Of a stretch of DNA of 40,166 nt, positions 38,142 through 40,166 are shown piece after piece. Position 1 is the first letter of the stretch. The number at the start of each line of letters is the position of its first letter. Position numbers and translations under genes: made by a program. Source of the stretch: a virus; IMG/VR virus record IMGVR_UViG_3300031692_000009, positions 1 to 40,166 of that record. One strand, written 5' to 3'. Under the pieces are notes generated by a model. It was given only the letters and a program-made list of their open reading frames with translations. It was not told where the DNA came from and did no database searches.

Positions 38142-39134
38142 TTAACTAGTTGTTAAACCTGTTATCTTTCCATGATATTCCTCTGCTCCATAATCTAACC
38201 CAGCTTGAAAATAGATTTGCTTTGCATATGAAGCCCCATCCCTTGCTTTTACTTCAACAAGGACCAAAACACCATTAACAGGACAAAGTGTAATTCTAAC
38301 AACAGACATTTCAACAAAATAAATGGAATCTGTTGCCATGCTAGGATCACATAAAATTGCGATCTGTGCAAAGTCAGTGTAAATTACATCTATTTTTGCT
38401 CCACCTTCGGTCCTTGATTGTGGCGTAAATTCATATAAAGCGGCCAAAGATTGCCTCTGAAAACTATTACATACAGCAACAACATCTATTAAAGGCGCAC
38501 CACTATCAAACATTGCTTTAATACATGAATTTACATGTACAGTTGTTAACGCCGTTGATCCAGCAGCCACAGCGTTAGTTGATATACCATTTGCTAGACC
38601 TCGAGTTTTTGCAGCAGTTGAAACGGATGCGGCTCCTTGATAAGTACCCCTTAAACATGAATAATTAAGATCGGATGCCATTCCTTTCATGTTTGCCATT
38701 ATTTGGAAATCCAATTCATTCTGGACCTGGTTACTAGTAGCCCCAACATTAACACCACTAGCAGCCCCATCTATATTATGGGAACCTTCCAAACTAATTC
38801 CATGAGTTCCTGTAGTTGACAGTTTTTTATAACTGACCTCGGCAACCCTTTGAAATATTTGACATGTATTTGTATCTTGTCCCCTAGTAATTGTATTAGC
38901 CGTTTGACCTGTTACGCTGTCAGCCTCTGTTATTGATGGCTGTGAACCTGCACCAGTATCAACAGGGACAGCAATTGGAAATTCAAAACTATTAACAACT
39001 TTTACGACTCCACTATTTAATTGACCACTATCGGTAATAGGTGAACCAATAGCATTAATAAAAGGGGTTTGTCTTGCACCCACGGCGAAAATATCACCTA
39101 AATAATTTAGATCTTCGCTATCACAATAAGCCAT
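38142..39134 (-). CDS. Major capsid protein, HK97-fold (SU10-like/DUF5309 type)
   Basis: 330 residues from ATG 39134; the TTG at 39143 is excluded by the GGAG just upstream of it. The start YLGDIFAVGARQTPFINAIG, then a paired VKVVNSFEFPIAVPVD strand region, a QVQNELDFQIMANMKGM helix, IDVVAVCNSFQRQSL and a late VRITLCPVNGVL-type strand agree with SU10-type capsids. The scaffold gene lies directly upstream, as required for prohead assembly. No maturation protease gene is seen. Confidence 0.8.
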   Translation of the reverse strand: MAYCDSEDLNYLGDIFAVGARQTPFINAIGSPITDSGQLNSGVVKVVNSFEFPIAVPVDTGAGSQPSITEADSVTGQTANTITRGQDTNTCQIFQRVAEVSYKKLSTTGTHGISLEGSHNIDGAASGVNVGATSNQVQNELDFQIMANMKGMASDLNYSCLRGTYQGAASVSTAAKTRGLANGISTNAVAAGSTALTTVHVNSCIKAMFDSGAPLIDVVAVCNSFQRQSLAALYEFTPQSRTEGGAKIDVIYTDFAQIAILCDPSMATDSIYFVEMSVVRITLCPVNGVLVLVEVKARDGASYAKQIYFQAGLDYGAEEYHGKITGLTTS

Positions 39135-39165
39135 TTTTCTCAACTCCTTATATATTTTTTAAAAT

Positions 39166-39825
39166 TTATTTTGCTGTTTCTTCAATTGCTTTTATTTCTC
39201 TTCTTAACTGTTGACGTTCTAAAAGATTTCCAGCAGGAATTCTATTATATTGTTCAACTAGTTGTTCCTTTGTATTTGCTGGTTTGTTTGGATCTCCTTT
39301 AGGTGGGACCCCTCCAGTAACTACTTTTCCAAAACTGAAATCATATTTTTCTTTTAATGGATCTATGATTTTACTAGCATTTAAAACCTGGTCACCCTCA
39401 ATAATTACATCATCAAAGTTAACAACATTTAATAATAAATCAATTCCTTTGGCTCCCTCATTTGCAAGAACTTGAGATAATAATGTTTTTTTGTTTAAAA
39501 CCTCTAGATCCTTTTTATATTGAGTTTCTGTTTTTGTTAATTCTGTTTTAAATTCAGCCTCTTTTTTTGCAAGTTCCTTTTTTAAATCATCATCAGTTAT
39601 CATGTTATTTCTTTCTTTTAACTGTAATTCATAAGCTTCAACTTTTTGTGTTAATAATTTTGCCTCTTCATTTTTTTGGTTAAATACTGACTTTGGAATT
39701 ATTTTAGTTGGATCGTTTGGAATATGTTCAACCTCACCCATAACAGCCTTAAGCATTGAAATGCTTCCGTTTTCTTCCAATTTTTTATAATTCTCTTCAC
39801 CTAATAATTTTTTTAACCATTCCAT
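39166..39825 (-). CDS. Scaffold protein
   Basis: 219 residues. GGAGGAATAAAAATT precedes ATG. The sequence is typical of phage scaffolds: WLKKLLGEENYKKLEENG near the start, a long coiled coil (about 50-120) rich in Glu/Lys, a short FDDVIIEGDQV strand region and a Gly/Pro-rich GGVPPKGDPNKPA linker before a helical end. It lies immediately before the capsid gene and would be lost from mature heads. Confidence 0.85.
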   Translation of the reverse strand: MEWLKKLLGEENYKKLEENGSISMLKAVMGEVEHIPNDPTKIIPKSVFNQKNEEAKLLTQKVEAYELQLKERNNMITDDDLKKELAKKEAEFKTELTKTETQYKKDLEVLNKKTLLSQVLANEGAKGIDLLLNVVNFDDVIIEGDQVLNASKIIDPLKEKYDFSFGKVVTGGVPPKGDPNKPANTKEQLVEQYNRIPAGNLLERQQLRREIKAIEETAK

Positions 39826-39903
39826 AATTTTTATTCCTCCATTAATATAATTTTATTCTCTTTTTTGAGTAAAATGACAGTTTATTGTGATGTCACACTA
39901 AAA

Positions 39904-39984
39904 GGAAATAGAGGAATCGAACCCCTTTTATATCGCAGATGCATACTCGGGCATCGTGTAAATATAAAGCTCCATCACATTTCC
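39904..39984 (-). ncRNA. tRNA-like RNA 4 (after the fibre gene)
   Basis: On the minus strand GGAAATG (5') pairs with TATTTCC (3'), and the T arm is AGGGG-TTCGATT-CCTCT with one G-U pair (the acceptor is six or seven pairs depending on how the join is drawn). In the 44-base centre TTTATAT pairs with ATATAAA (39962-39968 with 39927-39933), enclosing GATGC/GCATC with an eight-base loop CCGAGTAT. No D arm with G-G exists, and the loop has no anticodon-like U33. It begins four bases after the fibre stop codon. At 81 nt it is the longest of the four related RNAs. Confidence 0.6.
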
Positions 39985-39988
39985 ATTA

Positions 39989-40166
39989 TTACATTTTTAT
40001 CTTAGTAATCTTCATATAACTACTAGAGGAAACCGCGGTATCTGATACTTGAGCAGTGTTTTGACTCCATCTAAATTGAATCTTACCCCCTGTTTTACCT
40101 GTTTTGACTAAAGCCTTTTCATTTATAAAGGCAGCCGTTGAACCGTCACAACCATATGAAATATCA
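39989..40166 (-). CDS. Fibre-like structural protein, C-terminal end (continues from position 1)
   Basis: This stretch reads ...SQVSDTAVSS-type end, then SSYMKITKIKM and TAA at 39989-39991, in frame with the gene at 1-1683 once the circle is closed. Positions 40040-40166 duplicate 1-127. The last 17 codons unique to this side complete the 577-residue protein described at 1-1683. Confidence 0.8.
   Translation of the reverse strand, partial: DISYGCDGSTAAFINEKALVKTGKTGGKIQFRWSQNTAQVSDTAVSSSSYMKITKIKM
40040..40166. repeat. Terminal repeat, right copy (circular join)
   Basis: Exact copy of 1-127; see that entry. It marks the closure of the circle. Confidence 0.9.

Noticed and set aside
1-40166. 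Reassigned stop codon
   Set aside because: TAA, TAG and TGA all end plausible genes, and no gene is split by in-frame stops of a single kind.

Overview
The window is a complete, circularly permuted tailed-phage genome. The last 127 bases (40040-40166) repeat the first 127 exactly, so the unit is a circle of 40,039 bp cut inside a structural gene. That gene runs leftwards from 1683 through position 1 and ends at 39989. The DNA is strongly AT-rich, the ribosome binding sites are strong GGAGG types, the promoters have TTGACA/TATAAT-like boxes, and the portal, terminase, tape-measure and amidase types are those of siphoviruses of low-GC Gram-positive bacteria. A Clostridia-like host is the best guess. 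TAA, TAG and TGA are all used as stops, so the code looks standard. I see no integrase, DNA polymerase or RNA polymerase.

Layout. (1) 16.9 kb to 26.8 kb, plus strand: early region of small proteins and a recombination module, namely an ERF annealing protein, a Gp157-like coiled coil, two HIRAN-like proteins, an SF2 helicase, a RecU-like nuclease, LuxR-, AbrB- and XRE-type DNA-binding proteins, and a 46-residue protein ending in the SSB tail motif DLPF. Five promoters with almost the same operator (TTGT-N6-ACAA-N6-TTGT) head successive gene groups, which points to a phage regulon. (2) 16.9 kb to 14.3 kb, minus strand: a ribbon-helix-helix protein, a zinc protein and a fused AEP-like/CHC2/VirE-helicase replication protein. 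(3) 14.3 kb to 12.2 kb: about 2 kb that is mostly non-coding, with a likely replication origin (DnaA boxes, repeated CCTTCAT and GCCGGC words, AT-rich core), three compact tRNA-like RNAs and two matching leader hairpins in front of small zinc-protein genes. (4) 12.2 kb to 4.3 kb, minus strand: small membrane proteins, holin, amidase, small and large terminase, and unknown small genes. (5) 4.2 kb leftwards through the join to 26.9 kb, minus strand: portal, MuF-like protein, fibre or head-decoration protein, scaffold, capsid, GC-richer repetitive decoration protein, tail completion proteins, two major tail proteins, tail chaperones with a frameshift site, head-tail connector and stopper, tape measure, tail-tip proteins and fibres. 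This block starts at a strong minus-strand promoter (4239-4267) set in inverted repeats. A hairpin terminator at 26803-26838 separates the converging early and late transcripts.

The most unusual content is a set of four short RNAs (48 to 81 nt) that keep a tRNA acceptor stem and T arm with a classical T loop but lack a normal D arm and, in at least two cases, any anticodon arm. Three are clustered beside the origin and one lies immediately after the fibre gene. They look like a family of minimal tRNA mimics that could be recognised by RNase P, RNase Z or the CCA-adding enzyme. Other points of note are the shared early operator, the SSB-tail mimic, a pair of major tail proteins of which one carries an inserted jelly-roll-like domain related to one in the fibre, and an array of five CTGTC-N3-GACAG palindromes.
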